The position numbers were made by a program, and so were the translations under genes. DNA of 28,033 bases from Thermoplasmatales archaeon (GTDB taxonomy: Archaea > Thermoplasmatota > Thermoplasmata > Methanomassiliicoccales > Methanomethylophilaceae): positions 1 to 28,033 of the forward strand of contig JAAYKC010000144.1 in assembly GCA_012522645.1 (NCBI GenBank). Reading direction: 5' to 3'. The stretch's first letter is position 1, and every line of letters begins with the position of its first letter. Positions 7,103-14,058 of this stretch are shown here, piece by piece. The notes under the pieces were generated by a model. It did no database searches. It was given only the letters and a program-made list of their open reading frames with translations, and had not been told where the DNA came from.

Positions 7103-8857
7103 TCACTCTTTATTAAAGTCCTCTAAACAATTTTCGCAGAAATTTGGCCCATCTTCATCTGCCGTTCCTTCAAAATAAGACTCACATCTGTCACAAAAAC
7201 AGATATCATTCATCTCGCCACAGTTTAAGCACTGACCAAGTGCTCCATAGTTTTCATCTATACAAATGTATTCCTCTCCACATTCCCAACATGAAAATTC
7301 TGCTAAAGGACTACTACCTCCATCCTTGATTATGGAGAACATCTCAGAATCAACCTTTTCACGCAGATTTTCAAACTGTTCATTGAGGAAATCTACAGCC
7401 CCTTCTTTGAGTGCTGACAAATCTTCCATTGAAATTGAGTCTTGAGTTTCTGGCATATAGCAACTTTGATGTGAATTAAATGATATTTCACCATTTGTGT
7501 ATGCGATGTCTTTAGAAAAGACATTTTCTCCTACCATAATATTAACTGCCACTACACTCTCGGAACCTTGAGAGTCATCCATACACTCAATCGAATAGCT
7601 AACAATAGCACTCTCATCATTAACTTTATAACGTATTTCAAATAAGATTCCAGTATCATTTTCGATTGATTTATATTCCCCAATCTCCAAATCGTTTCGG
7701 AATCTCAAATATTCTTGAAGCTCCGAATGAAAAATAAAAAGTTGTTCTTCATATACTTCGATAATTTCTTGAGAATTCCTTATTTTTACTCCTGCTTCCG
7801 ATTCCATGATATCTTTTAAAGCGACTTCCATTTCTTCTTGCTCTATTGCCCGTTGTTGTTCTCTTGCCTCTCGCTGTTCCTTTGAAACTACCACTTGTTC
7901 AATTTTTGCAAGTGCTTTAATAAGCTCTGCTTCGACAGTAGAAATCGAATTAGAGATGCTGCCATAGGCAGAACGATCAATCAATTTGTTATGCACAATA
8001 TGATTGCGATTCAGTTCAAATGTTTTAAAGTCTTTTATAAAATCTTCAGACAAGTACTTAGAAAATTGCTCTACCCACAAATCAATAGACACAATCATTT
8101 GGGCTGATAAAAGTGTTTTCATCCGTTCCAGCTTCATATCTGATTGCTCATTTAGAAAACTGCTTATCTCCGGAATGAAAGCAGGGTTCCATTTCTTCTC
8201 TTTCAGAGTAATAATTGAATTTAAATCGCCAATGTCAATAGACATCAGTCTTTCATCAACATTTGCAAAGCCCGGCGTAATTGATTTGTAGCCACCCAAT
8301 CGCCCCATATGCTTATTTTTAATCGTGAGAGGAACGTAAGTATCCCACCATTCAAACCCGTATTCTTTCGTCATTATTTCACTTATAAGTTGTCTGGCCA
8401 AATTTTCAACTCTATAAATGCGTGGATAAAGAGCGATTGATAATTGTTCCGAATCCTTGTCCATCAACCAAATAATCTTCTCCCAATTTGGCTTTACTAA
8501 TAGTTTGATGGCAAACTTCAATTGCTCTAAATAATTATCTGCAACATTTAATTCATAATCTGCAGACAAAATTTTAATTTGAAGTTGGCTGCATGAATTA
8601 TATGTTCCATACTCAAATGCTATTTGCCAATGATTCTCCTTGTCGTCTTTTGAATAAATAAAGTTTGCCACATAAAATGTATCTTCAACTTCAATTAAGC
8701 AAGAATCATCACCAAAGTCGCATTGTGCAGGACTGTATTCAATTTTGGTTATTAATCCTTTTTTTTGCAGCTCTGTTACAACATTTTCGATATATCCAAA
8801 CATATCAACAGGCTGAATGTTGCCGTTAATCATTAAAAAATTAACCATGTTGACCAC
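7103..8857 (-). CDS. Putative HEPN-domain protein with C-terminal zinc ribbons (cargo gene)
   Basis: A 584-residue protein that I do not recognise as a named family. Residues about 143-177 hold IYRVENLARQLISEI, then YGFEWWDTYVP, which resembles the first helices of Swt1/Apea-type HEPN domains. About 105 residues later RNHIVH (R284-H289) fits the HEPN motif RNx3H, the active site of many RNA-cutting HEPN proteins. Residues about 320-390 are charged and probably coiled. The C-terminal 65 residues carry cysteine pairs at 523/526, 543/546, 553-558 and 574/577, typical of two zinc ribbons. GTG 8857 lies 8 bases after AAAGGAGG. ATG 8848 is an alternative. The gene is clearly more AT-rich than its neighbours and has its own promoter and terminator, so it looks like acquired cargo. 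Defence by RNA cleavage is inference. Confidence 0.6.
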   Translation of the reverse strand: MVNMVNFLMINGNIQPVDMFGYIENVVTELQKKGLITKIEYSPAQCDFGDDSCLIEVEDTFYVANFIYSKDDKENHWQIAFEYGTYNSCSQLQIKILSADYELNVADNYLEQLKFAIKLLVKPNWEKIIWLMDKDSEQLSIALYPRIYRVENLARQLISEIMTKEYGFEWWDTYVPLTIKNKHMGRLGGYKSITPGFANVDERLMSIDIGDLNSIITLKEKKWNPAFIPEISSFLNEQSDMKLERMKTLLSAQMIVSIDLWVEQFSKYLSEDFIKDFKTFELNRNHIVHNKLIDRSAYGSISNSISTVEAELIKALAKIEQVVVSKEQREAREQQRAIEQEEMEVALKDIMESEAGVKIRNSQEIIEVYEEQLFIFHSELQEYLRFRNDLEIGEYKSIENDTGILFEIRYKVNDESAIVSYSIECMDDSQGSESVVAVNIMVGENVFSKDIAYTNGEISFNSHQSCYMPETQDSISMEDLSALKEGAVDFLNEQFENLREKVDSEMFSIIKDGGSSPLAEFSCWECGEEYICIDENYGALGQCLNCGEMNDICFCDRCESYFEGTADEDGPNFCENCLEDFNKE

Positions 8858-8897
8858 AAACAATACCTCCTTTGGGCTTTCAAACTAAGTAATACAT

Positions 8898-8906
8898 ATT
8901 GTACCA
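8898..8906 (-). promoter_or_regulatory. Extended -10 promoter for the cargo gene
   Basis: On the minus strand TGGTACAAT (8906-8898) is a good extended -10 element. No convincing -35 is present at 16-18 bases. It lies about 40 bases before the GTG start of the cargo gene and after the terminator at 8937-8962. Confidence 0.5.
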
Positions 8907-8936
8907 CTCCTCACGAAAAAATTCATCCCTAATATG

Positions 8937-8962
8937 TAAAACAGCCCCTGCTCCGCAGAGGC
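8937..8962 (-). terminator. Intrinsic terminator after the 95-residue protein gene
   Basis: On the minus strand GCCTCTG (8962-8956) pairs with CAGGGGC (8950-8944), loop CGGAG, with one G-U pair, followed by TGTTTTAC. It lies 18 bases after the stop codon of the gene at 8980-9267 and separates the upstream array from the cargo gene. Confidence 0.7.
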
Positions 8963-8979
8963 CGTCCACCTATGTTTCC

Positions 8980-9267
8980 TTAAAGCGCACCAAGCTGTTT
9001 GAGCAGCTCCACACAGTCCTTTGCGCCCTGCACATAGAGGTGCTGGCATTCATGGTCGGCAATCAGATTGGTTTTTTCAAAGTAATCGGTAAGGATTTTC
9101 TGCTGTTCCTCCGGTAGCATTTTGACAATATCACGAGCCTGAGCGCTGAGAGTCTTTACCTCGGTATAAAGCTGCAGCTCATTGTCCTCCAGTGTTTCTT
9201 TGCGTTTGTTGATTGCTGTTTCCGTCAGTTCACGGATTGCCATTTCAAAGATTTTACTTTTTTCCAT
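8980..9267 (-). CDS. Small helical protein of unknown function
   Basis: A 95-residue protein, almost entirely predicted helix from its composition (MEKSKIFEMAIRELTETAIN; EEQQKILTDYFEKTNLIA). It has no membrane segment, no signal peptide and no motif I recognise. ATG 9267 follows AAAGGAG with a rather long gap of 13 bases. It lies 87 bases after the ribbon-helix-helix gene, and an 11-base perfect palindrome (CGAATAATTCG, 9304-9314) sits in the gap. A terminator follows it. Its place between the probable oriT-binding protein and the relaxase suggests an accessory part in DNA processing or regulation, but nothing in the sequence proves this. Confidence 0.75.
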   Translation of the reverse strand: MEKSKIFEMAIRELTETAINKRKETLEDNELQLYTEVKTLSAQARDIVKMLPEEQQKILTDYFEKTNLIADHECQHLYVQGAKDCVELLKQLGAL

Positions 9268-9354
9268 TGTGCATTTTCATCTCCTTTCGCAACACACCAT
9301 AAACGAATAATTCGCCTTAGTCCATACCCAAAAGAAACAAAGAAATCATGTATT

Positions 9355-9768
9355 TTAGACCCGCCGCTTTTGGTAGTTGTAGGCATCCTCGAAATCAACC
9401 GCACCGTTGATCCGCTTGACTTCCTCCACACATTTTAAGTGTAGACTTGAAAGTGCCTGCTCGTCAATCGCATGGGTATGTGCTACCACATGAGTGAGCT
9501 TGGACAGCTCGGTGGCGATTTTGAAATCCATTCGCGCCAGACGGTTTTCGGTATCACGGATGGTGCTGATGAGGACGGAGGACAGGCTCTGCAGGAGATA
9601 ATTTTCGTTCTGTTTCGAGGTGAGGTAGCCGCAGTAAAACCGCAGAGCCTCGGTGACAAATTCATTTCGGGATTTCACATTGGCCTGCGTGAGCAGCTCA
9701 TCGCACCGATCCAGTACTTCCTTTTCGATGTAAAAGCCGGTGCGCACCTTTTCCGGTTCCTTTGCCAT
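9355..9768 (-). CDS. Ribbon-helix-helix protein, probable relaxosome accessory or repressor
   Basis: A 137-residue protein. Residues about 5-45 (KVRTGFYIEKEVLDRCDELL, then SRNEFVTEALRFY) fit the CopG/Arc ribbon-helix-helix fold: a short strand, then two helices that form a DNA-binding dimer. The rest is helical and may oligomerise. ATG 9768 lies 5 bases after AAGGAGGT, and longer in-frame starts upstream lack such a site. It adjoins the 398-base gene-free region that probably contains oriT. Ribbon-helix-helix proteins next to oriT commonly help the relaxase load (MobC-like role) and repress their own promoter. Repeats resembling TGCCCGGTT at 9796-9806, 9826-9834 and, inverted, 9853-9860 are candidate binding sites. 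Confidence 0.82.
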   Translation of the reverse strand: MAKEPEKVRTGFYIEKEVLDRCDELLTQANVKSRNEFVTEALRFYCGYLTSKQNENYLLQSLSSVLISTIRDTENRLARMDFKIATELSKLTHVVAHTHAIDEQALSSLHLKCVEEVKRINGAVDFEDAYNYQKRRV

Positions 9769-10166
9769 GCAAGACCTCCTTTTCCTGTGGTTTCTTGCCC
9801 CGGTATGCAGAATAATCCTCACAAATGCCCGGTTCCCCTTGGATTTTTCTGAAACCGGCATAACAAATCAGGGTTTCGGGCAGAAAGTTATGTCACTTCG
9901 CAATCCCCGAACGGCTTTGCCGGTCGGTGTTCAGGGAGTTTATGCTGCCAAAGCAGCATAAACCCTTTAACCTGCACCACTTTCGACCCAACCGGAACGC
10001 CCCTGCTTTGAGTGTTCCATCACCGTATTTGGTGCTTTTCAGATGCTCTGCACACGGGGGCAACAGGGCGCTTTCACCGGGGTGGGGGCATAAGGATGCC
10101 ACCCGGCCTGCCAAAAGGCCACACAGGGCGACACAGCCGCCCACACGCCGGGACAGCATCGCCTTC
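9769..10166. other. Gene-free region, probable origin of transfer (oriT)
   Basis: About 400 bases without a convincing gene, rich in inverted repeats. Seen: an 11-base hairpin at 9938-9963; CGGC-TTTG-CCGG at about 9912-9923; CATAAC (9859-9864) against GTTATG (9887-9892); GGAAC (9994-9998) against GTTCC (10014-10018); CACC/GGTG at about 10022-10035; GGGCG/CGCCC near 10117-10134. It lies between a DUF6103-like gene and a ribbon-helix-helix gene, close to the relaxase, which is the usual place for oriT. The nick site cannot be read from sequence alone. My best guess is near the repeats at 9859-9963. Confidence 0.6.
9938..9963. repeat. Perfect 11-base hairpin in the oriT region
   Basis: GTTTATGCTGC (9938-9948) and GCAGCATAAAC (9953-9963) are perfect inverted copies around the loop CAAA. 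No T run follows it, so it does not look like a terminator. Hairpins of this kind beside a nick site are typical recognition elements of MobP-class relaxases. Confidence 0.75.
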
Positions 10167-10421
10167 CTATCCCATGCTGTTTTCAGAACTGCCTATAGTG
10201 GCAGGGCGCACCGGTCTTTTGGGCTTGGATTTGGCAGCAGCTTCACGAGACAATTTGTCATCAATGTATTCACGGGTGGCCTGCGGAACGTGCTTTTCAT
10301 AGAGTTTCTGGACGGTATCCTCCAGCTCTGTTTGCAAATCCGCATCCTTTTTGCCCATGTGAAAAGTTAGGGCATCCAGCTTTTCGCAGTCAAAGCTGAC
10401 GGTCAGTGTTGCCTTTTTCAT
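10167..10421 (-). CDS. DUF6103-like small protein
   Basis: An 84-residue protein starting MKKATLTVSFDCEKLDAL, which I recognise as the pattern of the DUF6103 family found in clostridial conjugative elements. The N-terminal strand (TLTVSFD) followed by two helices (KLDALTFHMGKK; LQTELEDTVQKLYEKHVP) resembles a ribbon-helix-helix arrangement, so DNA binding near oriT is plausible but not shown. The last 25 residues are basic and rich in Lys, Pro and Arg. ATG 10421 follows GGAGG by 8 bases. The gene starts 16 bases after the upstream 309-residue protein gene and is the last before the oriT region. Confidence 0.8.
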   Translation of the reverse strand: MKKATLTVSFDCEKLDALTFHMGKKDADLQTELEDTVQKLYEKHVPQATREYIDDKLSREAAAKSKPKRPVRPATIGSSENSMG

Positions 10422-10437
10422 CGTACTTTCCTCCGTT

Positions 10438-11367
10438 TCACAGTTTCATTTCAGGTGATTGGGTAGGCGATTCGGCTTCTTCTGCTACCCATTTTTCATA
10501 ATCCGATACCGGACAATACCCGGCGAGCATGGCTGAGAATTCCTCTAAACGAGAGGGCTTTACCTTGTCCAGCTCAATCTGCAAACCGTAGTATCCGGTA
10601 TATACTTTGGCCACCTCGGCGTTCAGCACATCCTGCCACGCCTCTTTACCGGCAGCGGTTAGGGTGCGTTCATCCAGTTCCACAATGGTATGCGGCACCT
10701 CTAACTCTACTTCCTTATGCATGAGGTGAATGTCCTCCCAGCGAGTGCGAAGTAAATCCCGCAGGGTGGTGACTGGCGCTGCCAGTGCAGGCTCCGGCAC
10801 AGTTTCCTCCGGTTGGCCACTGTAATTGGGGCAGAAGTCGAGGTAATAGCACACATCAATGCTGCTGTCACCCAACGCTACATCGGCCACTTCCTCTCGC
10901 TCATGGAGCATATCCATGATTGTATCCATACTATTAAAGTCATGCTCAAAGCCGGTTTGTTGCGCCAGCTCATCAAAGCTGATAATCCAGTTTCCCTCGG
11001 TAGTATTCTGTGTTCCGGTTTCCACGATGTAATCCACTGTGGCTGTCATCAGCTCGTTCAGTTGCTGCAATGCCGGGGAAGTCAGCGCCGAAGCATCCGG
11101 AACATAAGAGGCGTACCGACAGTAGCCGTAGCCCTCCGATTCCACCAGCAGACCGTCATTTTTGCCCTCGCCGATGAGCAGCAGACAGTGATATACGCCG
11201 TTATTATCACTGTGCATGAGGTCTATATTTTCCCGAATAAAATCGTAATCCCGAATGGGATTTTTCAGCACATCTTCAAAGACTTCAACGGGAAGCCGAA
11301 TGGTCTTTGATACCTCAAAGTCCTGCAAACAGAAGTCTGAGGGTTTTCTTTCAAAAATAGCTTGCAT
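10438..11367 (-). CDS. Conserved element protein, possibly DUF6329-like
   Basis: A 309-residue soluble protein without membrane segments. Residues 15-100 contain SKTIRLPVEVFEDVLKNP, then NIDLMHSDNNGVYHCLLLIG and GLLVESEGYGYCRYASYVP, which recalls a domain in clostridial conjugative elements that I tentatively call DUF6329. Middle residues 130-185 are acidic. The C-terminal part (235-300) is a helical domain with WQDVLNAEVAKVYTGYYG. The protein ends EMKL, similar to the MRM endings of two other accessory proteins in this array. ATG 11367 lies 9 bases after AAAGGAGG. It is 15 bases after the M23 hydrolase gene, so it belongs to the same operon. Biochemical function is unknown. Confidence 0.75.
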   Translation of the reverse strand: MQAIFERKPSDFCLQDFEVSKTIRLPVEVFEDVLKNPIRDYDFIRENIDLMHSDNNGVYHCLLLIGEGKNDGLLVESEGYGYCRYASYVPDASALTSPALQQLNELMTATVDYIVETGTQNTTEGNWIISFDELAQQTGFEHDFNSMDTIMDMLHEREEVADVALGDSSIDVCYYLDFCPNYSGQPEETVPEPALAAPVTTLRDLLRTRWEDIHLMHKEVELEVPHTIVELDERTLTAAGKEAWQDVLNAEVAKVYTGYYGLQIELDKVKPSRLEEFSAMLAGYCPVSDYEKWVAEEAESPTQSPEMKL

Positions 11368-11382
11368 ATCCTACCGCCTCCT

Positions 11383-12474
11383 TTACGGCAAAAATTGTCT
11401 TGGATTTACTTTCTTGCCGCCAATGCGCACCTCCAGATGAAGGTGATTGCCGGTGCTTCGACCGGTGCTGCCTACGGCGGCAATGACATCGCCCTGCTGC
11501 ACAGTCTGCCCGGAACGAATATAGACCTTGGAGCAATGGGCGTAAAGGGTGACCATGCCATCGCCATGATCAATGGCGAGGTGATAGCCGTAGCCGCTGC
11601 TGCCGGAGTCCTTTACATAGCTGACCACGCCGGTGCGGGCTGCCTGTATGGGTGTGCCTTTTGGTGCGCCCATATCCAGCCCGGAGTGACCCTCACCGCC
11701 GCCACCGCCAAAGGGATTCGGCCTCCAGCCAAATTCCGAGGTGACCATACTGCGCCAGCCTGCTCCAAGGGGGCTGGCGAAGTCGCCGCCACCGGTGTAG
11801 ATTTCGCCGTCAAACACACCACCAAGCCATTCGTCCTCGCCGATGCTTCCATCCCTCGGCAGGCCATAACCGTAAAGCACACGACTGTAAATCTGAGCCG
11901 CATTGATGCGGTTTTCCTCTGTAATGGTTCTGCCAAGAGCACTTTCAAGGTTCCCATAAATCGCATTGAGGTTGGAAAGGGGGATGGCTACCATGTAGGT
12001 TTCTTCCGTTTCATTGCCATCCCCATCGGTGACGGTACGGGTGCGTTCCTCGTAACGGACAAAGGCATCTGCAAATTCCCGGTAGTCATTTTGGTTCATT
12101 CGGAGATTTTCAGCGCCGAAAAACAGAGAGTAAAAAATAGCTTTCATGCGGGTGCTGTCGATGCTGCCGCTTTCTATCATTGGCGCAATCTCCGACACGG
12201 CGCTGTCCAAATCGGAGAAGCTGCCTCGCATATCCTCAATGTAATTTCTGTAGTCAGCTGGCATCTGTGAGCTGATCGTTCCTCCATAAAAGGTCAAATC
12301 CACAGCAGAATTGTTGTGGTCGGCTGTGCCGGACAGGAGAGAACAGACCAGCACAACAATTAAAATGACCGGGGACAGGATGGCGGCAATCACCCAGCCT
12401 ACAGCCTTGCGTGTTTTCTCATTGGACAATAGGGCAGCCGCAGCTTTTGCGATTGCCGCTACAGGTACAGCCAT
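11383..12474 (-). CDS. M23 cell-wall endopeptidase of the secretion system
   Basis: A 363-residue membrane-anchored hydrolase. Residues 25-48 are one membrane helix (VGWVIAAILSPVILIVVLVC), and the rest is expected outside. Residues 60-215 are a helical region of unknown family. Residues 232-360 are a LytM/M23 domain with complete zinc-site residues: HSGLD (H263, D267), YAH (H313) and HLHLE (H344, H346). Such enzymes cut peptidoglycan cross-links, and in conjugation they open the wall for the channel (VirB1-like role). ATG 12474 starts 4 bases after the upstream stop codon with only a weak GGTGG site, so translation is probably coupled. Many Firmicutes systems use NlpC/P60 plus a transglycosylase here instead. 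This one relies on M23. Confidence 0.92.
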   Translation of the reverse strand: MAVPVAAIAKAAAALLSNEKTRKAVGWVIAAILSPVILIVVLVCSLLSGTADHNNSAVDLTFYGGTISSQMPADYRNYIEDMRGSFSDLDSAVSEIAPMIESGSIDSTRMKAIFYSLFFGAENLRMNQNDYREFADAFVRYEERTRTVTDGDGNETEETYMVAIPLSNLNAIYGNLESALGRTITEENRINAAQIYSRVLYGYGLPRDGSIGEDEWLGGVFDGEIYTGGGDFASPLGAGWRSMVTSEFGWRPNPFGGGGGEGHSGLDMGAPKGTPIQAARTGVVSYVKDSGSSGYGYHLAIDHGDGMVTLYAHCSKVYIRSGQTVQQGDVIAAVGSTGRSTGNHLHLEVRIGGKKVNPRQFLP

Positions 12475-12478
12475 TGAA

Positions 12479-12982
12479 TCACCACCATTTCTGCTCCCAA
12501 AGATTAAACTGCGCATCCTCTATAGCCTGCTTCTCCTGCGCCAGCCGGATGGATTTCTCCACCGCCTGATCCAGAAAATCCGTATCAAAGCCTGCGGTTT
12601 CATAGCCCTCGGCGATGGTATGGAGATAGAAGTCCGATGGTGTGCCGAACTCTCTGCCGTCATTCATGATGTAAACCATTGCCCCCACCGGCTTGCCGTT
12701 CAGCTCCACCTCCATCCTTTCCTTGCGGTAAAAATTGGGGTATCCCTCATAGCGGTCGAGGGCAAGCTCATCCTGCGGCCTGATCTTCCACAAAAGCACA
12801 GGCACAGAACTGCCCTCCAGTGGTTCAATGGTAGCCACCGCACCTCGGCTGCCGCCCCGGAACAGCAGCTCATACCCTTTGACTTCACCGGCTCCCACCA
12901 CCTTGGCGGTGGGGCATCGGTACTCCATCTGCGGCAGATTGAGGTTGCTGCCGTAGGCGATATATAGACGGGTTTTACTCAT
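12479..12982 (-). CDS. Gamma-glutamylcyclotransferase-like (AIG2/GGCT fold) protein
   Basis: A 167-residue cytosolic enzyme. YGSNL at 10-14 is the signature loop of the gamma-glutamylcyclotransferase fold, and DRYEGYP holds the expected catalytic glutamate (E79). The family releases 5-oxoproline from gamma-glutamyl amides. The true substrate here is unknown. ATG 12982 lies 6 bases after AGGAGG, while the in-frame ATG at 12988 would touch the site. It follows the amidoligase gene by 17 bases. Amidoligase and cyclotransferase genes are reported as neighbours in comparative-genomics work on amidoligases, where one forms and the other removes an amide-linked amino acid. That pairing supports a shared pathway, but its link to conjugation is inference. 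Confidence 0.9.
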   Translation of the reverse strand: MSKTRLYIAYGSNLNLPQMEYRCPTAKVVGAGEVKGYELLFRGGSRGAVATIEPLEGSSVPVLLWKIRPQDELALDRYEGYPNFYRKERMEVELNGKPVGAMVYIMNDGREFGTPSDFYLHTIAEGYETAGFDTDFLDQAVEKSIRLAQEKQAIEDAQFNLWEQKWW

Positions 12983-12999
12983 GTTCATCCTCCTGACAT

Positions 13000-14043
13000 T
13001 CACATTCGCATAGTAAAAGCCGGGGCATCTTCTGCCTCGGCTTCGATCGGTTCGGGAGCAGTCGGATCAGCTTCGCCAGCAGCCTGCCGTGCCTGCTCCA
13101 GCTCTTTTTCTTTTTTCTGCCGCATTCGTTCCTTTTGCTGCTCGGCCTGCGCCGGGTCACGCCAAGCGATGCAACCGGGCAGCGCCTTAAGCAAATGCTC
13201 ACGGGCGGTCTTAAATTCATCGCCGATCAGCCCCAAACGCAGCAGCCATGTCCGGAAGGTGTACTTTTCGTTGGTGGTCTGAGTCTTGGTTCGGCTGGCA
13301 CAGCGCTGATTGAGCGCCTGTGCGGAAATGGCCATGCAGAGCTGGATATAGGCCTTGATTTTTCCGGCATGGGTTGTGCCGTTAAACAGGCGAAACTCCA
13401 CCGTACCTTTCTGGAACACCGAGTGGAGGTTGAGGCAGTGGTACCGGCTGTCATCATAGTGATAATGACTTCGGCTCTCGCCGTTATACCAGATACGGCT
13501 GACCTGATTCAGTGTCCGGGGTTTCCTGCTGTTGAGTTCCTCTAAGAAACGGTTGTCCACCGGGCGGCACCAGCGATGCTGCCTTGCCACCGATACCTCC
13601 AAAGCCTTGTAAATCAAATCCTCCTTTGCCGCCATGATATTGGTAATGTTGCGCAGCGTATTGGCATCAAAGGGTGAAGCATCCACATGAACATGGATGC
13701 CGCAGGATTTGTTGGAGATGGCACCGGCCTCCCGCAGCTTGCGCACTAATTCCTGCACTTTTTCAATATCATCCCAATAACAGATGGGGCTGACCATCTC
13801 AGTTTTGTATTCATCCGAAGCGGATATGGTCTGCCTGCCGTTTTTTCTCTGTGGTGTAATGCTGGCATCGCTCATGAATTTCCACTGCCTGCCCTGATTA
13901 TCCAGCGCTGCATAAGTGTCGTACCCTGCACCCAGATAGCGGCTGCTGGTACCGAAATAGGCAGCGGCAATATCGGCAGCCTCCTTGCGGGTGATGCCGG
14001 TCAGCTCCACCTCGATGCCGAAGCGCTGGGCTTTCATGTCCAT
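13000..14043 (-). CDS. Amidoligase-family (COOH-NH2 ligase) enzyme
   Basis: A 347-residue protein of the glutamine-synthetase-like amidoligase family. Seen: FGIEVEL at 8-14, whose two glutamates bind metal; SDASI at 58-62; CGIHVHVD at 114-121 with the histidine pair H117/H119; and VEFRLFNGTTH in the C-terminal half with the conserved arginine. The family joins a carboxyl group to an amine using ATP. The last 60 residues are a charged helical linker ending FTMRM. ATG 14043 follows GGAGG by 8 bases. GTG 14052 overlaps that site and is unlikely. It lies 15 bases after virB4 and 17 bases before the cyclotransferase gene. Possible targets are a peptide, a surface protein or the cell wall of donor or recipient. 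None is proved. Confidence 0.92.
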   Translation of the reverse strand: MDMKAQRFGIEVELTGITRKEAADIAAAYFGTSSRYLGAGYDTYAALDNQGRQWKFMSDASITPQRKNGRQTISASDEYKTEMVSPICYWDDIEKVQELVRKLREAGAISNKSCGIHVHVDASPFDANTLRNITNIMAAKEDLIYKALEVSVARQHRWCRPVDNRFLEELNSRKPRTLNQVSRIWYNGESRSHYHYDDSRYHCLNLHSVFQKGTVEFRLFNGTTHAGKIKAYIQLCMAISAQALNQRCASRTKTQTTNEKYTFRTWLLRLGLIGDEFKTAREHLLKALPGCIAWRDPAQAEQQKERMRQKKEKELEQARQAAGEADPTAPEPIEAEAEDAPAFTMRM

Positions 14044-14058
14044 TACTTTCACCTCCCA

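Noticed and set aside
9893..10159. 88-codon minus-strand reading frame in the oriT region
   Set aside because: It has no good ribosome binding site, an odd Cys/Arg/Gly-rich composition, and covers the inverted repeats, so it is more likely non-coding oriT DNA.
11362..12270. 302-codon plus-strand reading frame opposite the M23 gene
   Set aside because: The M23 gene on the other strand has complete zinc-site residues and a membrane anchor. The plus frame has no motif.
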